This document shows, piece by piece, positions 47,794 through 58,952 of a stretch of DNA of 64,000 nt. The notes below the pieces were generated by a model that did no database searches, was not told the DNA's origin, and saw only the letters and a list, made by a program, of their open reading frames with translations. Source of the stretch: Acanthococcus lagerstroemiae (Eukaryota; Arthropoda; Insecta; Hemiptera; Eriococcidae). How positions within the stretch are numbered: the first letter of the stretch is position 1; each line of letters begins with the position of its first letter. Made by a program: the position numbers and the translations under genes. The stretch lies in contig CM063114.1 of assembly GCA_031841125.1 (NCBI GenBank), positions 39,639,574 to 39,703,573 on the forward strand. The letters are read 5' to 3'.

Positions 47794-49200
47794 GATACTT
47801 TACATTTTTCAAGACAATAACAACGAAGATCATTTTAACACAACACCACACGTATTTGACATCCTTTACCCTTCGTATCATGATCATTGAGACGAAACAG
47901 CTGATGAGTTGCATCATTTACGAACATCGAAGATCAAATCTGTAATAGGACAGCTCAAACGGTTCCAACTTCCCACAAAAATGTTACACAATTGCATTCA
48001 GGGCTGTTTCTTCGATGAATGACTCCCTTGAGTTATGTAATGCACATACGCCAAAAAGTAGAGGCACGAGCTTGCAGTATTTATAGGACGATACTTTGGT
48101 AGAAATTCATGACGGTGCTATTGACGTTCCATCCAATTATCAAAGAAATGAAGTACATCAGAAGAAAAAACATTATCGGTAACAGTAAAGCTTCGGTGGC
48201 TCGAAGAAATGGTAAATCTGAAAGCAAGCAACAAACCACGTCAACGGATCAAGAAAAACATGATAATCTAAGGGTTGTTCGGAAATTCTAAAAATATTTG
48301 AGGTTGGTTTTTGATACAGAAAGACAGAGACTGATACAGCGATTATGAATTGACGCATTCAGAATATGATTTGGGCTACAGTTTGTAGAATATAATCATT
48401 ACTCGTATCCTCCGCTACGGAATGTGGAAAATATCCAATTTATGGAAATGTGTTCGGATGAAAAATTAAAAAACAACGCCCACTGTTTAAGAGCTACTAA
48501 GAAAACTAGATTATTTATTACCTGAAAAGTAATTTTAGCGTACATTGTTTAACAGAAAATACTTCGTACACATTTAAGCCGAACTGTAGAGTAATTTTTA
48601 ACCATAGACACCGATGGGGAAGGGGGCGAATAAGACATTAACCTCTGAGTCGATGGTTTGCCCTCTAGCAGAAAATATCAAGATTTCTTTTCGTTTTCTT
48701 CCTTTTTAGTCGTGCGATTTGTAACTTCCCCCTTACTGTTCTGACCTCCTTGAAAAAGTGGTCACGCTACGAGCCTGCAAAAGGAGGAAGAAGGGTAGAC
48801 GAGAATGAACGGCCACTAAGAAAAAAGTAAAGCCATTTCAAAACAAAATATGTAAGAAGAGAAATTCTCAAGCTAACAAGTGTACAAACTCTGGAACTAT
48901 CTAAAATCATAAACTATATATCTCGTACAACCCAATCATGATTCAAACAAGATTGCGTGAGGAAGCTGCAAGATTCCTATACATGTATTCAGGTGACTAA
49001 TTAAAAGAATAAGCCTTCCCAAATGATACTCCCAAGTACCCACGTCCGCTGCGAGTGACTCACAATATCATCGAAATTGAACATAACTATATTTATAAGT
49101 GTACGCTGACTTGCATATCAAGCGGAACAGACATATTACACTGCTAAAGGCGTAATAAGTAAGAACAATTCAAACTGTACGCAGCCGTTAGGGTTAAGTG
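47794..49200. other. No recognisable gene
   Basis: AT-rich intergenic DNA downstream of EMC7. Open frames are at most about 60 codons with no domain. No repeat boundaries until the target duplication at 49201. Confidence 0.45.
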
Positions 49201-49208
49201 GCCTTATT

Positions 49209-49375
49209 CAAGGGCGTAGCTACCGGGGGGGGGGGGGGGGGGTCTGAAACCCCCTTGGCATCGGCCGACAATGTGAAAAATTTAAATTTATTCTGGTAAT
49301 AGTATTACACCTGTAATGTAAAAGTGCAACGACCCCCCCCCCTCTCCCTTCATACCAAGTCTGGCTACGCCACTG
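49209..49375. mobile_element. hAT-type MITE, CAGTGGCGTAGC family
   Basis: Only 167 bp. The ends CAAGGGCGTAGCTACC and GGCTACGCCACTG are inverted, with a long G run (about 18) inside the left end and a C11 run near the right. The flanking 8-mers GCCTTATT (49201-49208) and GCCTTATC (49376-49383) match at 7 of 8. It is related to 9690-9927. Confidence 0.85.
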
Positions 49376-49409
49376 GCCTTATCAACAAAAATAAATAAAC
49401 GAATTAAAA

Positions 49410-50290
49410 CATTTTTGATGAACCCATACCAGTGAAAATTGAACAAGGTTAAAAACATCATACTCGCAAACTGAAGCGACGAACATAACATGAAACCCTG
49501 GCACAGAGACGAGGACGATATGGTCTGGGACTGAGAGAGAACTTGATCAATTCTACATAGAAACAAATAACTAGTCACAAAAGTATAAAATGCTCAATAG
49601 AAAAAGGGAACAAAGCAATCAAATACCTTGATTTAACAATCTAACAATACAACTAAACAACAAAATACAATACAATATGTGAATACAGAAAACCAACACA
49701 TATAGACACTAACACCTAATGTCTCATTCCACTATCATGAACACGAAATGGGGGCACTATACAACTACGTTAACCACTGCCACAGGACACAGAACCACAC
49801 TCAACAACAATGAAGACAAAAAAAACCAACGGAATAAAACAATTAGTCAAAATTAACAAATACGAACCAAAAATTAAACAGAAAGGAAAATGACAACAGA
49901 GAAACAAAAAACTATTTGAGAGCAATCCGAACAAATTACTGAAATACAACATAAAACTTGGTAGGTATAATGAACAACCAATCAATAATCAAACAAATAA
50001 GTAATGACAAAACAGAGACAAAAGACAAGAACCAGTGAGACTGTGAACATTCTGTGACATGACATACACTAGAGAAATAGGTAGGACGTTCCCCACAAGA
50101 ATTAAAAAACATGAACGATGGACAAAAAGAACACATCACTTTTTGGAAAATACTCCAATGACCATCCAACATGACAACACTATCCTGACTCACAAATACA
50201 AAATACTCACAATACGAAACAACAACATAAGAAGAAAATTGCACGACTAACTAGAAATAATAAAAATCAAAACAATAATATATTCTGATC
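49410..50290 (+). pseudogene. Penelope-like retroelement, decayed RT and endonuclease part
   Basis: Fragments in shifting plus frames match Penelope-like elements (family knowledge). They are TIWSGTERELDQFY (about 49515), IEKGNKAIKYLDLTI (about 49592), YRKPTH-IDT (49684), then after a frameshift VSFHYHEHEMGALYNYVN (about 49719). At 50060-50250 the GIY-YIG-type block follows as GRTFPTRIKKHERW and THKYKILTIRNNN. The catalytic RT aspartates are not preserved, the GIY-YIG signature is degraded and there are several stops, so the copy is dead. No hammerhead-like motif was found next to it. Confidence 0.7.
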
Positions 50291-52311
50291 GCATTACTCT
50301 AAATTATAATAGTGAACCACTTTTCACATTAATAACGGCAGGTTAGCAGTGCTTGATGTCTCTAACCCCATCTAATAACGAAGAGGAACTACTCAAGTGA
50401 TCAGCCTACAGCACTATGACTAAATATAAGATACTAACAGCTTCCTACACGGTACTGACTGACAAAGTGTAACATTCAGCTTAGGACTTAGGGTTCAAGA
50501 CATTGATTGGTGTGCTCTCTTTCCGAAAAATTTTCAGTTCAGTTGACTTGTACTTCACAACGTGGCCTTAAATCTTTAAATTGAGTTGAGAATGAATGGT
50601 CACAAACTACGAGTACGTTGATTCATCAGCGTAAAGAAAAAAAGAAAAAAAGATATTATGGTAAGCTAAATGTTTCTACGCTTGGAATGAACTTCTCTAT
50701 CCACGGAGAAAGTTGATGATTATCATATGTCCCGTTAAACTTTCTTGATATGTAAATACGTGTATTGTTCCAAATAGTTTCTTGAGTACTTACATTTATA
50801 ACCTAAGAATGTAATGTAAAAGTAGAAACAAATGGCAACCATCCACACTGAGTTGGCTAACAGCCTGGGTACAAACTGTTCTTGTATCGAAAACACTACA
50901 AAATGAAAAAAAAAGTCATACACTGAAATACATAACCCATATTAGTAAGTGCTATAAGACCTTATGAACACGAGTGTGAAATAACTTACTGTGATATAGA
51001 AACAGCAAGCTCATATGGGAAATGACTACTAGAGGAGAAAATGCGTTTAAATGAACGTCAAACGCGTAACCCCATTCGACGTTATAGCCCCTCCAACTAG
51101 ACTTGATCATGTATTTATTGGTTATGAACCTATAACAAAGCTTACTCGTTAGATCAAGTATGGCTTCCATTCGTGAATACATTTTCGAGAATGAAGGTGA
51201 ATAGTAATAATCGTAAAGCAAGTTCATACCATAATACAGTGGCAACAAAAATACCAATACCAACGCAGTCCACAAACACGAAGTATAGAAATAATTTCAG
51301 AAATGCTGATAAGCCTAATCTTAGGAATATCGTAAATACGATCGAAGAAACTGAAACAACGCATCGAGTTTATTAGTGACGCCAAATGTTCTATGAATAG
51401 AACGAAACTCCACGATACATGAATTAAATATTGGGAAACTAACTTAATAGGACCAGTGAAAGTAATACCAGAAATGCTGGATCATCTCTCGCAAACTGCG
51501 ACTTAGTTTCTGCAATCAAAAAATAATATTTCTCAAATAAGAATGTAATTTCTCTCGTAACAGTCGGAAAATGAATCTTCTTTAGTCAAAAAATCGGAAT
51601 ATACGTAATTAGGCACGTGTGCTTTTAGCAGTATTTCTTTTGGACATAAAATCAAACTGTAATAATCTTTTGTACAAACCATTCCTGTACTGGAAATTTC
51701 TGTATACTTTTTGAGGATTTATGAACAGATACATCATCTGCCAAGAAGCAAACTCGAAATCCATTTGGTTGAAATTGAATAATTTTCGTAAATATCGATA
51801 GAACTTTACCGCAGCGGTGGTGCAGGTTCTGCAATACGTGATCACAATTATTGAAAAGAAGTTAAAATGTAGCAGGGAACAGTCAAGTATCAACTATCAA
51901 TAAAATATCCTATCATATGAATTCGTAAAATTAGTACCTCCGGGTGACAGGAACTGGCAGACATCCTACTTCGGATTTGTCTGAAGATAAAAATGAGAAA
52001 CTCGAGCTCTTTGACATGATAATGTTCTCTTACTCACAAATGTACTAGTACTAAGTGATGATCAGTACAAACAAATTGCGTTTCATTTTGATCAAAATAC
52101 GAAATTATTGATGATAATTCTGACTGTACTTTTCCAAAATTCTTTCCTGTTCCGCAGCTTCTTTTCCTGACTTGACTTTATTGATCAATAAATATTAAAT
52201 TAATTAATTAATAACTGATCCACATTAGTATTGATTCATTGCACTATCATTATCATACTGATACTGATAATTGATAATGATTTAATGATAACCGATAAGT
52301 AGGGAGAGTAG
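50291..52311. other. No recognisable gene
   Basis: About 2 kb of AT-rich DNA. Open frames up to 107 codons on the minus strand (50952-51275) show no domain, only hydrophobic composition. No repeats were recognised. Confidence 0.4.
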
Positions 52312-52332
52312 GGATTCCAAAAATATGTGTTT
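52312..52332 (+). mobile_element. Solo end of TAGGGATTCC hAT-type family
   Basis: TAGGGATTCCAAAAATATG is identical to the terminus of the element at 42507-43678, but no inverted partner is found downstream. It is a deletion remnant or partial copy. Confidence 0.5.
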
Positions 52333-52502
52333 AGGGTGTTTGCCCGCGCGTAGCGCTGCAAGTTCTCACGACGTCACGAGGGTAAACGTCAGTTGTTTTT
52401 TGCTTCACCAGTAACGATACTAGCGTGCCACCAGGATTTAATCGAGAACTACTTCCATAGTTCTACCGTTCTACGTTCTACCCTCTACCCTGCCTGTACC
52501 CA

Positions 52503-53176
52503 CTAGAGCACCTATAAAAACCAAGTATGCGCATACGCCATATTGTTTGCAAAAGTGTCCGTCGATCAAAGATGGAAAGCAAGCTAAAAGCTGAAAGCGG
52601 AAAGCAAAAGCGAAGAGTTTTTACCTAAAAAGCAAAAGCTGAAAGCAAAAGCTAGAACTCACAAATAATTGAAAGCAAAAGCAAAAGTTTTATTGTTTAC
52701 AGCTTTTCCAGTATTTATCTATTTATAAATTATAATTTCAAATTTTCATTTTTATTTTCAATATCTCAATGGTCAGTGCTGTTAATGTGGTTCACTGGGA
52801 AGCAGTGTTGTGAAAAGCTATTTCTAAAAAATATAATGTTGTACAACATTTTTAATTTTCAAAATTTAGGGAAAAAGCCGAAAGTCAAAAGCGGAAAGCT
52901 GAACGCTTATGATTTTTGCATTGAAAAGCAAAAGCCAAAAGAGAAAGCTAAATATGAAAAAATTTGAAAAGCAAAAGCTAAAGTTTCATTTTCCAAGGTC
53001 AGAAGCTAAAGCCGTAAGCAAAAGTTTTATCATATTATGGCTTTCCATCTCTGCCGTCAATGCCCAATCCGACTATGCGTTGCGTACCATGCAGCATGCA
53101 GTCAATTCGGCATCGACGGGCGCTTTTGCAAACAATATGGCGTATGCGCATACTCTCTTTTTATAGGTGCTTTAGT
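52503..53176. mobile_element. Foldback element FB, copy 3 (split by a nested insert)
   Basis: The arms start CTAGAGCACCTATAAAAA and, inverted, TTTTTATAGGTGCTTTAG. They share TATGCGCATACGCCATATTG and TTTGCAAAAG. The flanks show TACCCA on both sides, a 6-bp duplication. The arm loop region is split by the 487-bp hAT-type MITE at 52567-53053. Confidence 0.8.
52567..53053. mobile_element. Nested hAT-type MITE with AAAGCAAAAGC arrays
   Basis: The ends CAAAGATGGAAAGC and GGCTTTCCATCTCTG are inverted. The flanks CCGTCGAT (52559-52566) and CCGTCAAT (53054-53061) match at 7 of 8. Both subterminal zones are made of GAAAGCAAAAGCT repeats in direct orientation across the element. No transposase is present. 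Confidence 0.8.
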
Positions 53177-53408
53177 ACCCACAAGCCATAACTCAAGAAC
53201 AAAATATAGGTAAAGTAAACGGCTTTAATTTTAATTTAATGGCTAGTTTCATCAGAGAAGGTGTGTACATGAAAGAAGAGCGTGTTTTCATACAAAAACT
53301 TGAAATTTTCCAAAGTTTCCATAAATTTTTATTATTTTTTCCCGGAAAGACATTTATTTGGAAAAATTTATAAATTTCTTTCCAAGGCACATCCCTAAAC
53401 GTGGGTAC

Positions 53409-54672
53409 CAGGGCTGTTGAGCAGAACAATAACCGGAACAATAACCAGAACAAATCAGCTATTTTAAACGGCCATGAGCAAATTTTGAGCGGAACAAAAC
53501 AAGAAGAACACTGTTGTGAGTCAATCATGAGCGAATGAATGCAGTAAAGAAAAAGAATGACCGAATGAGCGAGATAAACATATGCATTGTCAGGTTGAAC
53601 GAATGATTAGACGATTCTGTCTTCATTTATGAGCGTATGAGCGAAACCAAAACCTCTGATTAGATAGGTATTATGAGCGGAACAAATTGAACATGTCAAA
53701 ATTGTTTAAGCGGATCCGAGCGATAAGAAAATTAAATGATCTACTCATGTCCTCATTCGGCTTTTCAGTTGTTCCTTGTCCGTCACTTTCACTTATGGTA
53801 AATCGTAAATGATTATCTATAGTATTGCCAAACATCAAAAATTAAAAAAGGACCAATGAACATTAACAAAGTAAAGGCAGCTGGGCCTGTTTTAATTTAA
53901 CACCAGATTTTAATCACAATCACACATGTAGATTGTAAGATCACTACATATAGCTGTAAAAGTCCGCAGAATCCTCGCGAAAAATTTATAGCATTCATAC
54001 ATGGTCCAGCACAAAACAAGTTCGAAAATTTGTGGTCTTTAGGAACTTGTACTTGTTTAAACGCTTACCAGTTGAACAGAGAATTTTTATAATTTTTCAT
54101 AGCACTTAATTCTGAACCAAAATTTTAATGTTCATTTGATTACTGTTGCTAGAAACAACTTCAGGCCCGCTGTTCAAGAGTACATAAGAATCTGAGATTG
54201 CTCAAATGTGTGGGCTGATATCGATAAAAGATGAGCAGGAAACTTTTTGCGTTCTCCCTCTTCTCTACCAGACGTAGTTCTCTTCATTGCCCCGGAATCT
54301 TGAATAAAGATATGACTGGTAACATTAGAGTGGTTGAGCGAATCAGGAGCGATAACCGGAACAAAACCAAATGAAATGAACTTGTTGAGCGAATCGTGAG
54401 CAATGACCAGTAAAGAATAATGTGTTTGAATAGAACGTGAGCCGATTGTGTATTGAGCGCCTAACTGAGCGTTTGTCCAAATCATAATATTCACAACATT
54501 CTGTACAGAGCGATAACCGTATGAATCGTGTTGTTGATAAGGCTTAGGAACAAAATCTGAGCGGAAAAAAGTGAAGATATCATTAATGAGCGGTATTCAG
54601 AGCGGAATAAATAGCTTTGAGTTATTTCATATGAGCGGAACAAAACGCTTTTTGTTCCACTCAACAGCCCTG
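53409..54672. mobile_element. hAT-type element with GAGCGGAACAAA arrays
   Basis: The ends CAGGGCTGTTGAGCAGAACA and the inverted TTGTTCCACTCAACAGCCCTG (last 20 considered) are flanked by a perfect 8-bp duplication GTGGGTAC (53401-53408 and 54673-54680). GAGCGGAACAAA, GAGCGAATGA and ACCGGAACA recur many times within about 300 bp of each end. The centre is AT-rich and non-coding. The perfect duplication implies a fairly recent insertion. Confidence 0.88.
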
Positions 54673-54680
54673 GTGGGTAC

Positions 54681-56033
54681 ACATTTTTGAATCGGGGACC
54701 CAATTTTGAAAAAATTCTATCTTTTACGCTCTTTCCAATGATACTAATAACTCATTTTGTTTGCAAATATGGATTGGTTCCCTTTTGTTGAATAGCGCCC
54801 AAATAAAATAATATCATATTTATATCATCATCATCTCAACTTCTCAACCTCCGATATTCTGATCTAGACCAACTTACAGTCTCCGGTTTTCTACAACAAA
54901 GAACAAAGCCAACAAACTGATAAAGATCAGTGTTCCCAAAAAAATGAAGTAAAAATTTATTTTGTTTATCAATTCAGATTATCACGTTTCGTCTTTCGTT
55001 TCGTTTGTTTTTACTTGGTTGGAACTACTGTTTGCGCCATTCGCCATGCGCTTGAATACCGGCAAAGGGAGAGAGAAAGAAATAATAATCCTCTCATTCC
55101 GTCCTCTTCATTGTTCTTCCAGTTCTTCTATCAATTAGGACAGCTGGAATTCGTGGAATGTTGGAAAACCTAAAACCAAAACAGATAGGTCAACGTTTCC
55201 ATATCTTCGATCTTAGAAAGCCGACTCTCCGACTCCAGAATTATTCGCTGGAATTTCAGAATTTGAATACACCATCCAACAAGAATCGAAAGAATGTCAA
55301 AGTTGTGAATGAACGGGCTCAAAATGAGGCTAATCAAGTTAAATTGAGTTAAATTACTTAGCGCTAACATTCTGGTTACAATTATCAGTCGTGTGTTATA
55401 TTGGAAAACGTGATGATCAAATAGCGCAGGTATGTATTATTTTTGGTTTCATTCCTATCAAATAATCTATTTTTAAAAGCAGAACTCATACGTCTCCGAA
55501 GTAAAAATTCGAGATGATCGTACTCAAATGAAGTGCTCCTAACACATCAAAGTTTACTGAATTTGTCTAGGGCTGCGTGGAGTTGTACTGAACTTTGTAA
55601 TTATTACCCACTGCAAGTGAGCAGAAATTAAACTGTGTTATGTTTACGTAAAAGGCACCCTTTACCATTCATACGAAGTTACCAACCGTGTGGTACACAG
55701 TACGAACGCACAATTCCGTTCTTTTTACTTAAGTGGGCATACTAACTAGGAACATTCGACCGAACTATAGTTTGAAAACTCTGGCACCGCGTTGCAGTCT
55801 AACGTCACGGTAGTATTTCAAACATCGGTAGTGTAATTCTGATCCTGAACTCGTGGTCGCGTAGTTCATTCATATGTTTGGTGAAGTTTATCGTTTCAAA
55901 TTTTGTTATTTAGATCACGACTGCGAGATTTTTTTCGAGCGTTCAACCGGTTGGATGTGTCGTAAATATCGGCCGAATTGCCGTTATTTTATTTGAATTA
56001 CTTCGATTCACCTTTTCATTTTTCCTTTCTCAG
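54681..56033. other. No confident gene; possible upstream exons
   Basis: A short open stretch ending at a good donor (GCGCAG|GTATGT at 55431) and a candidate acceptor TTATTTAG near 55915 could belong to the gene whose last exons are at 56034-56274. The phases do not join cleanly, so I do not call them. Confidence 0.3.
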
Positions 56034-56274
56034 TTCCACCGATGCCGAACTGCTTTCCTGCATGACAAATGTGGGCATCAAATTGGAAATGACAACGCGG
56101 CAGGTAGTTATTCATTTTCTTGTCCTAGAAAACATTGTTTTCATATCTTCTGCGGTATAAGAAAATGAAATCTAGCCTCAGTCTAGAAGAATCGTGTGTT
56201 TCGACGATGAAGGTTTTCCTATCACGTTCCGCGCGATCAGGATGCCTGGGGTTCAGCCCGATATTTATATTTAA
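56034..56274 (+). CDS. Last two exons of an unidentified gene (partial)
   Basis: The first exon, 56034-56103, follows a polypyrimidine tract (TTTTTCCTTTCTCAG) and ends at CAG|GTAGTT. It reads STDAELLSCMTNVGIKLEM then TTRQ. After a 78-bp intron ending GCCTCAG, the exon 56182-56274 continues in phase: SRRIVCFDDEGFPITFRAI, RMPGVQPDIYI and a TAA stop. The codon composition is clearly less AT-rich than the flanks, and both splice sites and the phase agree. I do not recognise the family. The upstream exons were not identified. The alternatives are a gene fragment or a chance arrangement. Confidence 0.4.
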
Positions 56275-58600
56275 AGAAAAATTATTTTTGTATTCTTTGT
56301 TGACATTTTAGAAATGGCTCGTTGTTACGCACTTCCAGTTGCAAAATCTAGGTACTAGAAACCATTCGTTGCAAAACTACTAAAAATCAGCAAATTCGCA
56401 GAATTAACGAAGTGTTTTAAATATGGAAGGGTGAAGAGGCCTATCTGAGCATAAGGGCTAATTTGCTATTCCTTTTGCTGTTGAAAATACACAACAGTTT
56501 TGACTAACCAACGATGGAGAAATATATATTACAGGGAAAAAATACCAGTTCATATCGTACTACGTGTAGATTCATCCTTGACAGTTCAATTTTCGCTATC
56601 GTAATTGTAAGTAAACTGTCACCAGCGCGAACTACTTTAAAATTATCTTTTGGGGAAATTTTGAAGGAAAAATTACCTCACTACCGCGTAAAATATGATA
56701 ATGTTTCGAGACGTGTCCAGTGTTTGTATTGATAATGAAAACAGAATCAAGTGAACCGGTAGAGGTAATTTTGATCATTTCTACTGGGCCTGGTGACGGC
56801 TAAATGAATTCCGGAAATGACGGTCATTACCTACTTTATTACTGACCAACATTTTCTCTGCACAGGACACTTCATTGTTGTTAGATTCTACGATTTTCAA
56901 ATCATTCGAAAGTAAAAAAAAAATCGTCTTAGCTTTGATGTTCGCTGATTACAGCGCATAAAAAGCTCGGATTACCCCCTTCCCCTGACACCTAGAAATA
57001 TTCCCCTGTTTTCAACTTGCAGTTTGCTACATGTACTAAATTTATTTTAAAAAATGTTAAAAAGTCACTCAAGAATACACTATTCTGCATATAGAGCTCA
57101 CGTAATATATATTTGAAGATTTAGACAAGTTGACCAATCTATCATACGTGACATTGAAACCTGTCACTCACAAACAAAAATTATAATTTTGCACTCTGTC
57201 TCACACAGTGTTTAGTTCCAAACATCATGTATTATCAATTTAGAATAGTTTAATTTTGAATAAGCATGGATTTCAAACCAGTCAATTTGAATGCGTGCTA
57301 ATTCTGAACTGGCATCTACTTGAAACAAGTTTATAAACACATTTGTCGTGTATCAGTGCATTTGTTTAGATCTGATAGCTCTGAACAAGCAGACAAGCAG
57401 AGTTGGTATTTCAAAAAAAAAAAGTATAAATACCCACAATCAGTACTGTCCAAATTGACAGGATTGAAATTCATGTACCTTAAATACTGAGTGAATGAAA
57501 AAGTTCAGAGGCAATCAGTGAGCAAATATTCAGTTTTTCAAAGCACGAGTGTGCGAAACACCAAGTGGTAACTGGAACCCAAAACTAATTCCAGACCAAT
57601 TAACCAGGATAAATGAATCAGTTTGAACAAATGTTACAAGAAACGAGCAAAACAGAAGGAAAACAGTGCGATGACAGGGTGGGGACCTGCTTACTAGAAT
57701 AACCAGAAAAACAAGATACTTTCACAATTCTGAGCATTTTACTAGATTGTAGTAACAATTAATTTCATTCTGAAGTTGAGCGATAACTAATACATTATGT
57801 GATCAATCTCATAGGCAGAGCAAATGGAAGATTTCTGTGAGTGTAATCTTGAATTATGAATGAATCACGAGAATTTTTTCTTGTCAGAATCTGAAACAGA
57901 TAATTGTTGGTTACAGCTGGTTACAGCTTACTGTTCTGATTTCAATTTTCCTGTGCTGGAAGCAAAAAGAAATACTGCTGGCATTCTGTCTAGTACTACA
58001 GAGGTGGTTATTCTAAATATTATCGCCAAGAATTAGTAATCAAGAAATCTCAGTACCCTCTATATTCCCGTAGAATTATATGGATCATTGATCGGCGAAG
58101 AGACGATGACTAAATGATCTGTAGAACAGGCTGTTCCTCGGAGACCATATTGTGAAGATAGTTTCTAGATACTTACTTCTGTGAAACATATAGCCTGTTA
58201 TTCAGAAATCATAATATTATGAAGATAATGTCTAGATACGGTGTCCCAAGATGGATTAGTTCTTTTCTAGTTCCTATGTTAGTTTTTGATCAGTGAAAAA
58301 TGATGGTATTTCTACTATCAGAATAACTTCCAGTTCATTTGATTATAGCTTCCAAATGATGGTTTTTGAACCGATATACTATGAGGTTATATACTGTTAA
58401 AATGGCGACCAAAAGCCCCTAAGAGAAGGCAAACTTCGACAGAAAAACCCTGTTTGAAGCAATGAAAAACTACAACAGTATCTCTTTCCAGGAAATGTAC
58501 CTTTTCCAAATACTAATTACTGATGATGGTGTCCCAACAAGTATATAATTTTCCGGATGTGAAAAGCTTCCCATTTGGATGTCCAGGCAAAAGCTACTTG
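56275..58600. other. No recognisable gene
   Basis: AT-rich sequence between the unidentified exons and the LINE. It contains a partial local repeat of GAAGATA-TTTCTAGATAC near 58155 and 58220. No domain or transposon end can be supported. Confidence 0.4.
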
Positions 58601-58952
58601 GGGGAGCATCATCTTCAGAAAATTTTAAAAAGAAAGGCGCAATTAAAATAGGAACTTGGAATGTGAGAAGCTTGAAGGAATTTGGAAGATTCGAGAATCT
58701 TAAGAGATGAATGAAGAGGCTTGACCTAGGAATAGTTGAAATAAGTGAAGTAAGGTGGAAAGAGGAGAATGATTTTTGGTCGGAAGACTTTTGAATAATA
58801 AATACAAAGGGAATAAAAGGGCAAGCAGGTGTTGGAATTGTTCTGAATAAACAAATAGGTAATAAAGTTATGTATTATAAACAAAAGAGTGAAAGATTAA
58901 CCTTGATAAAAATCAATACCAAACCAGTACTTATAACAATAAAACAAGTATA

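Noticed and set aside
50952..51275. 107-codon hydrophobic minus-strand frame
   Set aside because: Composition reflects AT-rich DNA. No domain, splice context or homology.
55390..55431. Possible upstream exon (VVCYIGKRDDQIAQ followed by GTATGT)
   Set aside because: The phase does not connect to the exon at 56034 without an intermediate exon that I could not find.
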